Source: Rugalucina vietnamica (Eukaryota > Mollusca > Bivalvia > Lucinida > Lucinidae). Taken from it: a stretch of DNA of 64,000 nt. Of this stretch, positions 1 through 13,100 are shown in pieces (the first letter of the stretch is position 1; every line of letters begins with the position of its first letter). The stretch covers positions 24,590,488 to 24,654,487 of the forward strand of contig OZ024871.1 in the NCBI GenBank assembly GCA_964017185.1, given 5' to 3'. The notes below the pieces were generated by a model, which did no database searches, had not been told where the DNA came from, and saw nothing but the letters and a program-made list of their open reading frames with translations. Position numbers and translations under genes: made by a program.

Positions 1-600
1 TTTGCTGCACAATGGGCACATACATGCCGAGACCATCACACGGTCAAAAAAAAAATCAAAAAAAAAAAAAAAAAAACCAGAACGCTTGACGCAAATGGTG
101 CCGTGCCAGTGTAGCGGTCTGAGAGTGTGTCTTTTAATGGATAAATGAAAAAAAATATTAAGACACTAGGCTTTGTAGAGAGTCAAAGTGTGTGTCCTAA
201 AATGAACAATAGAAGTCACCCATGCACCCACCAAAGAATTTTCAAAAATTTGGATGAGAATCTAATAATTATATATTTTGGCCTAATGGGATGTATCCAG
301 GGTGTCATTGATCCAAGAATTCTTCAGCCTCTCTGATGAGACTTCAAACCGAGCTTGCTTATCCGTATGTGACCATAGCTATATTATTAAGCGGGACGTA
401 AGATTAAGACCAAACAAGCAACCCACGCAAAATGTTAATTTGTAAACATGTCAGTTGAAACCTTGGGCCTAATGCATGTATACAATGTAAATACTAACTC
501 ATAGGATGGTTGTGTCAAGTCAGTTATTTATTTACCCATGGAGGCGGGAATCGGACCGAACCCACGACCTATCAGTTGTGCACTAGCAAACCAGGCTCCC
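1..600. other. No gene recognised; A-rich start and tRNA-like fragment
   Basis: AT-rich sequence with a poly-A/C-interrupted tract at about 48-77. No coding pattern was found. Around 540-590 the sequence GACCGAACCCACGACC resembles the reverse of a tRNA B box and may be a degraded SINE piece. If TK1 exon 1 lies in the window it could be here or further right, but no convincing candidate was seen. Confidence 0.4.
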
Positions 601-775
601 CGTCCATGCGCGGATCCAGAAATTTTCATGAGGTGGGGTCCTTTTTGGTCACGGAAAAGGGGGGGGGTGGACCCCACCCCACCCCCCTGAGAAATTACCT
701 TTTTAGGTAAAATTTTCAAATTCCATGGGGGGGGGGGGTGTCCGGACCCCCGGTCCCCCCCTCTGCCGCCTTATG
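600..775. repeat. G/C-homopolymer repeat with foldback
   Basis: Runs of 8 to 12 G alternate with C-runs (about 658-686 and 726-770), and GGTGGGGTCC pairs with GGACCCC-type segments. The stretch can form hairpins or G-quadruplexes and looks like a degraded repetitive element. The open frames across it on both strands are shadows of low-complexity sequence. Confidence 0.45.
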
Positions 776-779
776 CTAG

Positions 780-2140
780 AAGATCCGCTTTTTCTTGGGT
801 GTTACTGTACTGCATTAGAGGATAAATGTATTTATGGAGGTATCTGAATCTAAATGGTTTACTGGTGACACACCAAATTGACGATCCGTGATCAGGATGG
901 GTTGCGTCGGGAGGAAAATAAGTACTTGACTCTCACAAGTGATACGAACTCTGACATTTAAGGTAGAGCAGCCAATATAGGGTTAGGCTAAGGTCGTAAA
1001 TTGTGTTGAATTGTGACATGTCAGCGGAACCGTAAAAATGATTCCTGACCATAACAATACCATCTCCCCCAAAACATGAGAAAACAGGGTTTTTGCCTAT
1101 GCGATCACCACCGGTGCAGCTGTTCTACACGGATATTATTATTCCCTTTTTCCTCATTTTAACCTGGAAGTCTATTGTTTTAATTGTTTAACATATGGAA
1201 TTAGAATGACAGGAGCAAAATCAATTTAAGTCAATTAAGTTATGTGACCCCTTTATAAATGAATTTTAGTAATTGTCATAAAATCATCAAATTTCCATTA
1301 CAGTCGAGTACTTGGTTCCTCAAAATGTTCTTGTCAATGACCTATCTTTGCCATCATAGATGGTTTGACAATAGAACAGAATTTTAATTACTGCTGAACT
1401 ATACCCATTTAGGGTTAATAACAAAATGTAGACAAATTTATATCGGTAGAATTTTTGCCCAAGTCTTTCGTTTTGATTCTTGGAGCCATAACACCTTATA
1501 GAAGCGACAATGTGTCATCCTAGTTGGGTGTTTTGACATTAAATAAACTGTTAAAGTACCTAATGAATTTATGGTCGTTTCCATTTATAATGTGTGTTTC
1601 CTTGCTCTCGGTGTGTAGCAGTGTGACATCATTGTTTAAATGTCATAAAATTTGACATGCAAGAAGCCATTAGAAATCAAAATCTGGTGCCAGTGAACTT
1701 AGTCACAGATATTTATTGGATAATGCAATGTTCAAGAAAATAAACATCGCTGATCGAAGCCACAAAATTATTTTTGTTTTGAGTGTAATATATGCATGTT
1801 AAATCATGCTTTCAATAAAGGTTTGCGGAATCGTTGACTTTGCGCAACCGGGAACTTGAAACAAACAAAGGATAATCATCTACTGTACAGCCAGTTTGAA
1901 GAAAGTTTCACCTGAAATCAACTCGGTTATATCGTATAACCTGCAATATCAAACATTAAAGAATGAGCATGCATTTTTTACTTAAGGTCTCAGCATTCAC
2001 CAAATATAACGTTTGTAGCACGTTGCAGTGACGCAAAGGTGTCCAACACTATTAATTTTCCGCATATAGTATGTGTATTATTCTATCAAAATGACAGCCA
2101 AATAGCATAAAACCCCTGTCACACCAGGGTGGCATTATCG
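780..2140. other. No gene or clear element recognised
   Basis: AT-rich unique-looking sequence. No splice-bounded coding segment, strong repeat or inverted repeat could be supported. It is upstream of, or in the first intron of, TK1. Confidence 0.35.
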
Positions 2141-2149
2141 CTGAGATCG

Positions 2150-3175
2150 CGCAGCTTTCTACAAAAATGCAGAACACAAACTTGAGAATGATACAAATGC
2201 CGTAGCAACGCGCTGGGAAGTCCATCGAACGCCGTGGCAAATCCTAGAACGCCAAGGGAAGGTGTTTCTTTTGCACATGCCAAAAAGAAGCGCCATCAAT
2301 CGGCGTTTTAATAAGAGCGACGCCGTGAGGACGCCGTGGCTACGCAGTGAGAAATTCATCAAAGCCCAAGGAACTCTGCGGGCGCGCAGCGAGATCGTAG
2401 TGCAAACGCCTTTTTAGCCCATTGCGTTTTCACGGAGATTCTACGGCGTTCATCGCAATCTCACTGCGTTTACGCCGCGCTCATAAGCAGCGCGCAGCGT
2501 GTAATTTATCTTACTGTGCTTCAGTGGATTTTGCAAGGTGTTCTTACGTCGATCAAGGCGCTCGCGTGGAGCATCTACCGCGTTTGCAAGGTGTTTTCAC
2601 GCGTTCATTGCGCTCATGTGGAGCTTCTACCGCGTCCAGTGGCGTTTTGTTTTAACATGTATGACAAAAACACAAAAATGACGAATAAAATGATTTTAAA
2701 TATGACAAAGCAAACAAAATAAATAAATGAGATGCACTTGTAAGAATTCCATTCTTTATGTCTATCAAACAACGAGCTGGTTTTCTATTTGTGTACATGT
2801 ATATGCAGGCACAGCAGACAAAGCAAACAAACAAATGATTGAGACATCATATCTGCTTTGCCTACAAGCCGTCAACGCAGTGCCAGAACGCCATGGAAAC
2901 GCAGTACATACACCAAAGGCGTCGCGCAAGCGCACTGAAATCGCCGTGCAAACACCATGAAATGCCACCCAGAACGCCGCAGGAACTCGGTAGAACACAG
3001 TGCGAACTCCGTAGCAATGCATTGGACTAGACGAGGACGCCGTGAGGACGGGGTGAGGACTTCATGGCTTCCTCTTTTCACAAATATTTTTTGTTCTTGG
3101 GAATTCTCGCGGCGTTCTGGAAAATTTAAGAACGCCGTGCAAACGCCGCGAGAATTCCTAAGAGTACGACAGGGA
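2150..3175. repeat. Degenerate CGCCGT/AACGCC motif array
   Basis: The motif GAACGCCGTGG and variants (AACGCCATGG, GGACGCCGTG, AACGCCGCG and their reverse complements) recurs dozens of times at 2200-2645 and 2870-3165, in both orientations. GC content is well above the flanks. The right part contains a hairpin whose arms are GAATTCTCGCGGCGTT at about 3104 and AACGCCGCGAGAATTC at about 3142. Many overlapping open frames occur on both strands because the motif rarely makes stops; none looks like a protein. It is probably a foldback-type mobile element built from a short decayed unit. Confidence 0.5.
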
Positions 3176-3214
3176 CTTAAAGCAACATTAACCACAATGA
3201 TTGTGGCCTAAAGA

Positions 3215-3483
3215 AATGGATGGGCTGCTTGTGCCTCCAGATAAAGCTTATACGCTACTCACTGACCAGCTGATTACTGCCTTTGATCCTGCCCAGGAAA
3301 AGTGGTTCAAGTCAAACCATTCATACGTATAAGCCTTTGTGGCTTAGTTGGATGGTTATATTTGAAGCACAAGTTGGGTGTCATGACATCCTCATTTTTG
3401 GTAAAAGTCTAATAAAATGGGGGCCACGTCCCGACATGACCTTCGCTATTGACTGGGATGTTAAGCATCATTTCAAACAAAAA
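3215..3483 (+). repeat. SINE-like repeat, copy 1
   Basis: About 270 bp, homologous to 52975-53262. Shared blocks include GCTTATACGCTACT, CATACGTATAAGCC, GGTTATATTT and the 3' end GTTAAGCATC followed by CAAACAAAA. Two dispersed copies with a common A-rich 3' end suggest a retroposon; no intact tRNA head was found. Confidence 0.5.
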
Positions 3484-3884
3484 CTATAGTAAGGGTTTTG
3501 AAAAAAAGTATATCTTATGCATTTGCCTTCTGTGTTTGTTGGTGAGTATATAAGGTAAATTGTTGTGTCATGGTATCCCAGGGTGTGTTTCAAACATTTC
3601 GGAACCACAAATAAATTAAAACATGTGCTTGGACATGCTTAAATGTCGAAATGCGTTGCACTGTGACATCTGGATTTTGTGTATCGAGTCTCGAGGAATA
3701 GATAATCATATTACGGTATGTTGTGTGAAATTTCAATTTAAAAACGCCACCCACTTTTGCTCTAATTAGATGAAATCCTGGTACATTTCCCAAATTGAAG
3801 ACCAAGATGTCCGATAGAATATCCTTAAGATAGAGTCATGTATTCATCATGGAAACTAGCGATTCCCCTAGCCCAATTTGCTAT

Positions 3885-3950
3885 GGCGCAGCGCCATGCC
3901 CTTTTTCTCAAGCGCCATGCCCCTTTTCTGGTGCGCCATGCCCTTTTTTT
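3885..3950 (+). repeat. Short tandem repeat, GCGCCATGCCC unit
   Basis: Three consecutive copies of a unit containing GCGCCATGCCCYTTTT, spaced about 22 bp apart. An open frame starting at 3849 spans it, but its composition is repeat-driven and it has no splice donor that would join the TK1 exon at 4127. Confidence 0.6.
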
Positions 3951-4126
3951 GAGTCCTCGACTGAAGGAGCAGTTCCAGTAACCAATATTGATTTTTCCTC
4001 ACGAAAAATGATGATTTGCCTGGTTCATATCCATTTAGATATTTCATTAACTATTCTCTAGCAAACAACATATTTTAGTATTTTATACTGAAAGTCACAT
4101 GACAACAATTATGATTATCATTTCAG

Positions 4127-4158
4127 GTGATTTTTGGACCAATGTTTTCTGGAAAAAC
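4127..4158 (+). CDS. TK1: TK1 exon with P-loop
   Basis: A 32-nt exon between TTTCAG and GTAAGT. It reads [10 protein letters not shown] plus two bases of a Thr codon completed by the next exon. This is the Walker A nucleotide-binding loop of type II thymidine kinases. It starts in phase 0, at human position 22, so the missing exon should end on a whole codon. Confidence 0.93.
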
Positions 4159-7100
4159 GTAAGTTATTGCTCAGATTGTTGTCATCATGTACTTTGAAAA
4201 TTGTAAGTGTGCTAGGAATAAGCATGTCACATCTCAGCTGGCGATTTTGTCAGTGCGATGAACACTTTCTATTTCACTGCTAGACTGGTAGCCCTGGCAT
4301 TGACATTTAATTTTCATTTCACCTTGAGCAAATTTTGTCTGTCTTGAGAGTTTTGGTAATACTTATACTATATGCTGATTGCTGATAATAGGAGAGCATT
4401 TATACCTACATGTAATAGTGTGTTATTATAAGAATCTTATATGGGGTTCTGTTCTAGATGGAAGTTTCCAACCCAAGGGATGACCGTGCTGAGCGGAACC
4501 GAGGCTCTGCCGAGGTTCCGCTCAGCACGGTCATCCCGAGGGTTGGAAACTTCCATCTAGAACAGAACACCATATTAGATTCTTTTTCTTGCACAACAAC
4601 CCCCAAAGTCTGGTTTATTTCAAGGTTTTGCGTATTTTTTTTAGCCTGGGTGAGAACACCTGGGTGAGATGCAATTTTATCACCCAGGCAAAAAGTGTGG
4701 CAATTTCTGTCCGGTGTGCAAGAAATGTGTTTATCATATGACGTCACTGTTTCCCAGTGGATAACATCATGTACTAAAAAGTGTTATGACTATACATGTA
4801 TTAACGTTTTCAGGAATATATAACATCATTGACAATGTACGTAACAACAATGTTAATTTTTATTGAACATGTATCCTTTTTGAAACAAATTTTACACTCG
4901 TGGCCAAAGGCTCGTTTAATAAATTTCATATATGAAATGACCATTCGTGTAAGATCCTTTATATCAAAAACGCTGTGACTTCGCTTAGAAAATCATTGTC
5001 ACATGACATTAAACATGGATGAAAGTTTTCAGTACTGATACTGAATTCAGTATTGGGCCTATTAAAAAAATAGCTGTGCTTCGGGTTTCCCGACCCTACC
5101 TAAAAAAATCCGCCGACCCTAAAGTTTTTTTCGCCATTCGAAAAAATAAATCATGTTGTTTTTTTTTCGATCTGCTTTTGGGGCGAAACGACCGGAAACA
5201 TTTTTCTTCATTGTTAAAGAAGCGCACCGAAAAATTGATAAATATATTCAGTACAGTAGTTGCAAGCGTCTTCTTGCAATGCGCACCAACAGCCAATCAA
5301 AAATCGGATATGAAAAGCTCTCGGATGTTTGGAGTTTTCTACTTTGGGTTTCAACCTATTACCGAAAAAGTCCCATAACAGCGATTAATATCTCAGAAAT
5401 CCGCCTAAAACACCACCGCCTGGGCGTGCCAAGCTAGAGGAATATGAATTAGACAATAAAGAGGTGCAGACAGAGTACTATGATCCTAGATTTATTGCTT
5501 AATTGACACGAGACCGATGGCATTGTTGTTGTTGTTTCGTAGAGTTCCGCCGTTGACTTATGGGCGCACCCGGTAAAACCGGTAAAAGGGGATTTTGTTT
5601 TTGTTAAAAGTTAGTTGTTTTTTCACTATACAAAGTTATTCACTGTCTTGGTGAATCCTAAAACATTCTTGTGAATAAAATAACTGTTCCAGTGAATAAA
5701 AGTCTGTGATGTCTTAACAAACTACAAGTATTCTGGTGGATAAAAGTCTGTGAACTAAAAGTTTATCTACAAGCACTCTTCCACACTAGGCAGCGATCTG
5801 ATAGCTTTACACAGCTGTTTCTGAGATTGCCAATCTTCTAGTTTAAACATAGTTAATTGCCTCTGTACATAATAAGTACAATGGGGTCGGGCTACAAGTT
5901 CTACCAACCTTAGCTACATCCCTTCCCCTATAACATGACATATAGAACAGCAAACATAAAGAACCAACAAATCTTCTGTTTGGCACTTCTTAGAGCAGTA
6001 TCTCACATATTTACATGCAGAGCATTTTTGGAAGTCCCCTCTGCTAAGCCGTAAATCTGAATCATTTGCCCGCTTTTTGCATTACCAGAGTCAGTTCCAC
6101 CTCAACTTATTGATCTAGAAGAGCATACATTTTGGCAGTTGGTGAAAGAAATGTGCACTAAGTAGCCTGCCTCTGGGAGGCTTTGGCTACTAAGGATAAC
6201 TGATTATCCTAACATACCCATGTTTATTTAGAAAGCACCAACTTAAGTGATTATGTGCATAGTCCGTAATTAAAAAAAAAAAAAATTGCCTACCTACCCT
6301 ACCTAGTAATTTTCGGACTGAAACCCAAAGCACAGGTATTTTTATCGCACCTGCTTAAAGCAGGGTGCGATATAGGAGTCCAAATTTCTGTCCGTCCGTT
6401 CGTCCGTCCGTCCGTCAACATTTACGTCAAAGTTTGATTTTCTCGACATCAGAGATAGCTGGGTCCTTCTGAGATAAACTGCAACATTTCTGGACATTCA
6501 TTTACAAATTGAAAATCTACTTTTTTTGCAACAATTTCTACGTAGAAATATTGGGCAGTTATTCATTTTGCCTAAATTTGTCATAAAAAGATAGTTCTTG
6601 CTCGATTAAGCTCAGTTTTTTACATTTTCTTCAGCAGTCACTGATCATTATGGATGTTACATTGACATGTCAAAATGCTGAAAATTAGCTGTAAACATTA
6701 TACAAGCACTCCATTCTGTGCTCGAGTATGTAACTCCCAAACATATCAATAAATTCAAAGCATAGTTTTCTTTGCCATACAAGAATTTCATATGCAAATA
6801 AGGTTTTGGTCTAGTGTTACGGACGTCACCCAAAACACGAACTTAAATGATTTTTTTCTGAATGTGTCAGAGTAGGTTTTTTCATAAATACAATGTCCAA
6901 AGCTATTTTTCAATTATAAAGCATAGGTTGTGAATATCTGGTGTGCATCCAGCTGCAATAAATTGATGTTTTAAGCAATGACATTTTGGCACATAATTGT
7001 CAAACTTACGTCCATTCAACCTGTCAAGCAGTAACATCCGCAACATTTCTTTCTCATTTCATCCTTCATTATGCAACTATTAGCAGCTAGTCGCCCTCTA

Positions 7101-10100
7101 AGTAAGAAACTGCAGTTGTTTTAAGGGATACATTGTAAACAATATGATCATCTCTGGTGTAAATGCAGAATATATTTAATCTCGGTATGGACGTTACATA
7201 ACTTGTCAACAACAACATCCGTAACACACCATTGCAGTGTCAAATACAACGTCCAAATGAAAGCAGCCAACAAATAATGACATTATAGAGATCCCTGCCT
7301 GATCGTGGAAACAATAACCTTCAAAAACGTTTAGCATTTGATTGAAATGTAAGACTGAATCCTTGTACGTTTATAATGCTACCAAACTCACCCATTGTGT
7401 TTCAGACGTAACAGTTGATGCGTGATAATCATCTCGTAATTGTCATCTGATGACATCCGTTTATTTTTCAATCAAACTGACATCGACAACATGTAAACAT
7501 ACCCATTTAGTACAAAATTCACCAAATTAGCGTAATCCAAGCACGCATGAACAGTCATCCCTGGGCAGTTTGTCACCAAACTGTCGTAGCGATTAAAAAC
7601 AAAACTCGATACGGATGTAAATTCCAATAAAACATTTGACCGATCGTATTGTACTTTCGTTTTGCAACAGACGGCAAGGAATGAATGCCTCAAAAAGTGA
7701 TGACGTAGTACACAGTTTTATTACGTATATGCACAACATTCGCGCATCGCTATTTTCGGCCCCAAGGACGATTTAACGGGAGAAGTTAAGTACGTAATAT
7801 TATGACCGACACTCATCGTAAGTTATGTAGTTCGTTTTTGCAAAGTTAGTATCGCTTTCCCGTTGCAAATGACATATTACATTGCAAGGAAGAGTGTTTA
7901 AACGCACCTTACAATATCAAATGTAAGAAAAAGCAGCATGATTAAGGAGATGAAAAACGGTAAAAATACACATTTTTTTGACCGACAGCATAACGTCCGA
8001 TAAGCATATTTCAAACTCCTCGTAAGTTTCAAGGAAGATATAATAGCCAAATTAGCAGTGCTTAAATAACAGAACAGTTCATTGTTAACAGTTTAATAAT
8101 AAAAGAATACAGAAAAAGTGTACTGGTAGTCTATTTTTGATGCTTAAAAATTTGTGCTAATTTTTGTCACAAAAAACGTCCGAAAATTTGGCTTTTTTGG
8201 AAAAAGAAAATTAAAAAAAAATATAGAAAACGACCAGATAATACTCTAAAATTGTTTATTTTGTCATTTCAACATATCTTCTTTCATTTGCAACTGTCTA
8301 TTTGACCCCACCCACTTTTGAAAAGTTATTTTTATTGCATCAAAATTTCCACTAGTGCTGTTGCAGTTTATCTAAGAAGGACCCAGCTGTGAGTCTGAAA
8401 CCTTGCATAGTAATTGTCCCTGACATACCCTTCAAGCACGCGCCTTAACCCAGTGGCTTTGACCTATATTTCACGGTCCACTGACTTTGAAAATTTTTAC
8501 GTCAAAGTTTTGTCAACATTACATTTCTCAACTGCGAGTCTGAAACCTTGCATAGTAATTGTCCCTGACATACCCTTCAAGCACGCACCTTAACCCGGTG
8601 CCCTTGACCTATATTTCACGGTCCGATGACTTTGAAAATTTTCACGTCGAAGTTTGGTTTTCTCGACATCAGAGATAGCTGCGAGTCTGAAACCTTGCCT
8701 AGTAATTGTCCTTGACATACCCTTCAAGCACGCACCTTAACCCAGTGCCCTTGACCTATATTTCACGGTCCACTGACTTTGATAATTTTTATGTCGAAGT
8801 TTGGTTTTCTCGACATCAGAGATAGCTGTAAGTCTGAAACCTTGCATAGTAATTGTCCTTGACATACCCTTCAAGCACGCACCTCAACCCGGTGCCCTTG
8901 ACCTATATTACACGGTCCACTGACTTTGAAAATTTTTACGTCGAAGTTTGGTTTTCTCGACATCAGAGATAGCTGCGAATCTGAAACCTTGCATAGTAAT
9001 TGTCCTTGACATGCCCTTCAAGCACGCACCTTGACCCGGTGCCCTAGAACTATATTTCACGCTCTGTTGACTTTGCCCGATGCAGGTGCGATATCGACCT
9101 CCGCGGAGTTCTTGTTTTATTTGGCCTTGGGAAGATTTTTCCCCAATGTATTGGTATAGGAAAACCCTAGTTTTCAGTATTGCAAAAGTGGCCCTTTCAG
9201 TATTGAGAATTTTCGGAACTTTCACCCATGCATTAAAGCTACAGTTGGTCTTTGTGAGTTCCAACTTTATAAACCTTCTCCAAAATGTGCAGCTTGAAAC
9301 AGTGAAGACCTTGTGAGTCTGCAGAGTGTACAAGGTCTTTACAGTGTTTGTCCAGAAGTACATGTATGATTAATATGTACAATATTCCAGTTTAAAAATA
9401 TGTTTATTATACAGTTTACTAGACAATGGCGAATCACTAAGAGATCTAACGCTATTATTTTAAACACGACCATGGGAATGTTTATCTATTTGATACTAAG
9501 AACATCTAACATATCTCAGCTTTACAGGAAAATAATAATTTTAATTCATTCAATTTCTTAATGGGAGATAACTCTGTTGATATGATACCACCTGCATTAG
9601 ACAATGGCGAACCAAACTCGACAATGGCGAATCAATTAGCCTATAGCCCAAAAGAAACCATTTTAGAAGGGAATTTTTGCACACAAATGGTGCCATCATC
9701 ATGCGAGACTAAATGGTGTTCGATAATATTGTGTTCATTTGCTTTTGTGCTTTACGTAACTGTCAACAGCAAATGCCATATCGGAAAGGTCAATTTTACC
9801 GATTTAAGCATGTCTTATTGCTGTAACGAATCAATGTAAGCCTAAAAGCAAGATGATTAAACCACGACTTGCACCAATATTAGTTACGCAATTGACCAAA
9901 CCAAATGGTTCCAGGGCAAGCCTTCAAAAGGTAGATTATCAGTACTTTGTGCACATTCTTTTCACCACGCAAAGTATGATTCGCTATTGTCGAATTTACA
10001 TGTACATCTTTCTCCGCTTATATCTACCTTCAATGTTAAAACTTTTATCAAAAACAGGCATATTGCACAACTAGGGATATTAGGCATTAAAGTAATGCAA

Positions 10101-13100
10101 AAATGGCCATCATCAAATGCTAAGAAACGAGGTATGAAACGCATTTTATCTGAATGTTACATTTTGTGGAACAATAAACTAGGCATCTTAGTTAAGGGGT
10201 CAAGCGTTTCAGCAACCCTGATTTTATTGTCCGGTGGAATTTTGACTCCATTCTTTTACCAAACCCCAAGACTTAGATGAAAGTAAATGACTGAGTTATA
10301 AAATAAATAATATTTTGTCTAAGTTTCAAGAAATTCTGCAATATCTTTACGAGTGGTTCGCCATTGTCGATGATTCTCTATTGTCGAGTTCACTGTATGA
10401 GCTGTGGCATGGGAAAACCATCAATCTGCACATGCAAAAACAAAAGCGCGGATCAGCTTCGCAGTAACTGCGAAGCTGATCAGCGTCGTTGTTTTCACTA
10501 CACGGATAGTATAATCCCAATTCTTCTTAAATCTGAAATTTCCAGCCCCTAACCATCTTCTGTGACAGTACAGCCTGGTATGTGTCTGACCTGGTCGGAA
10601 GTTCGGAACCCAAATTGTTGGTTTTCTCACGCACAGGCTCATATTTTATTACAGCACAGAGTTGATGAGGAGGATGAAGCGTTATCAGATCGCTAACTAC
10701 AAATGTCTCATTGTAAAGTACGCCAAAGACGTCAGATATGATAAAGATGGCATAGCAACACATGACAGGTACAGTAACTTCTATTGGATCTTTAACATCT
10801 TCAAGATAACATGGCCATGTAATATATACCCCCTTTAACCCCACTTTTATATAGCAAAACAGGGTTATGCAAGGGTATACCTATTTTTCTTATTTTTGCT
10901 CCAAAACATAGATTGTGGGTACTCGTTAGAACCACCTCGGCTTCTAATGTGTACCCACAGTCTATGTTTTGAGCGAAAATAAGAAAAATATCAAAATTTT
11001 TCTACTGAAAATTTTCAATTTTTACCATTTAAGAAAAATCTGTGTATTACATGGGCATGTTTTCGTAATGTTCAAAATCTTTAAAAATTCTATGGGTATT
11101 CAGGGTTCTCACTAGGATTTCAAAAGATTTGGAGTAAAATGAGGTTTTTCGTAAAATGTTGGATTCTTTCTATACTTTACTTTCGGGGCTTTTCAAAAAG
11201 TTGGGAGTCAGAATCAAAAAGCTAGTTTAAAACTCTGGCTATTGGATGAATTTGGAAATTTTCATGTGACTTTCATTTCACAAATGAGCCGCGACGCGAG
11301 AAAACCGGTCTTCGGGGTTTCCGACCAGGTCTGACACAAACCGACATGTACAGTCCCAGAAGCAGCATAGAAGCTTGAAATTTCGGATTTAATAAGAAGA
11401 GAAAGTGTACTATCCGTATAGCGAAAACAAAGGCGCTGATCAGCTTCGCAGTTACTGCGAAGCTGATCTGCGCCTTTGTTTTTGCATAGGCAAAAATCCG
11501 GTTTTCTGGTGACGCGGCTCAAATTTTCAAGTCCAAATTATTAGCATCAGTTCTTAGAATATACATGTACAAGCAATACATACTTAATAGCAAGGACTAT
11601 CATGTTTTGGCAACTGTTTTATCATACCATCATGTTTATTTCATTGTCTATTTGATATTCCCTAACAAAGATTGGACTAAATTCCTGAATATACATTTGC
11701 AAGCATTTCTGAACTTAGTCTTTTAATATTCTTTGCCATTTCCTATTTCGAAGATTGTAAGAAGTATATATTCATGAGTTGAACTGCATCATGAGAAAAC
11801 CAGGTTTTTGCCTATGCGAAAACAAAGGAGCAGATTACTGCACAGCTGATCATCATCTTTGTTTTTTCACAGATAGCACTATATCTGTTCTTCTTAAATC
11901 TGAAATTTCAAATTCTAACCTTCTGTGACTGTACTGTACATACTGGCTTGTGTCACACATGGTTTGAAGACCAGGACCCAGTTGTTCAAAACATCGTTAG
12001 CTTAACGATATCGTTAAGACATAAATTTGTTAAGCAAATATCAGCTAAAGTAACAAATACACTGTTATTTTTTGTTGAAAAAATGTGAGAATCCTTTGCA
12101 GTGCAAAGGATTCTCACATTTTTTCAACAAAAAATAACAGTTTGCAGTGCAAAGGATTCTCACATTTTTTCAACAAAAAATAACAGTGTATTTGTAATAT
12201 TACGTTTGAAATTTTAACGAAACGTTAACTAACGACGTCGTTAGTTTTGAACAACTGGGCCCAGTTTTCTAAAATTGAGCCTGTGCATGAGAAATTTGGG
12301 GTTCCGACCAGGTCTGACACAAACCAGGCTGCACAGTCACACGATAAAGCTAGAAGCTTGAAATTTCGCATTTAAGAAGAAGAGGAAGTGTACTATCCTT
12401 GTAGCGAAAACAAAGGCGCTGATCAGCTTCGCGGTCACCGCGAAGCTGATCTGCGGCTTTGTTTTCGCCTATGCAAATTGTTGGTTTTCTCATGCACAGG
12501 CTCAATTATGACTCAGTTCATGCTCCTGTTTCCAGACAAACTTTGCCAGCAGTAGCAGCTGAGAAGTTGAGTGATCTCCACGGGTTAGCCGACAGTTATG
12601 ACATTATTGGTATAGATGAAGGACAGTTTGTAAGTCTATTGTACAGTGGTTCCCAACTTGAACTTCATATGCTCTCATAGTTTCTCATTTTCACATAATC
12701 ATCATTTTGAGGTAGCTGTTCCAAAAATATCACACTTGTCCAAGATTTATGAAAATCACTGATCAATAAAAATGTTTAGCATTTTGTTTCAAAGTTTTAG
12801 TTTCAAAGAAAATTATTTTTTAGTGAATTTCCTCTCTATCTTGAATTAGAACAGGATATTGAATAGTATTGTATAGTGAAGAGGGCCACAGAGTCAAAGT
12901 ATTAAATCATTTATCATCTAGGCATCAAAAGAACCTTTATGCAGGAGAGCGACTTTTTTGTATGAAAGTTAATAATTTGAAAGAGATGTGTTCCAAGATG
13001 TACCCATCGAAAAGATTTGACATTTAATCTTTTTCAACAAAATACATACTTTTATACACAAGTCTTAGTTTAATATATCTTTTCATTTGACCATTTTTCT

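Noticed and set aside
3849..4061. Possible TK1 first exon (METSDSPSPICYG and onwards)
   Set aside because: Contains a tandem GCGCCATGCCC repeat, does not read GQIQ-like sequence before the P-loop, and has no donor matching the phase 0 acceptor at 4127.
5019..5437. Overlapping frames (119, 94 and 66 residues) as a gene
   Set aside because: Three registers on both strands are open over the same AT-rich element; none has family motifs.
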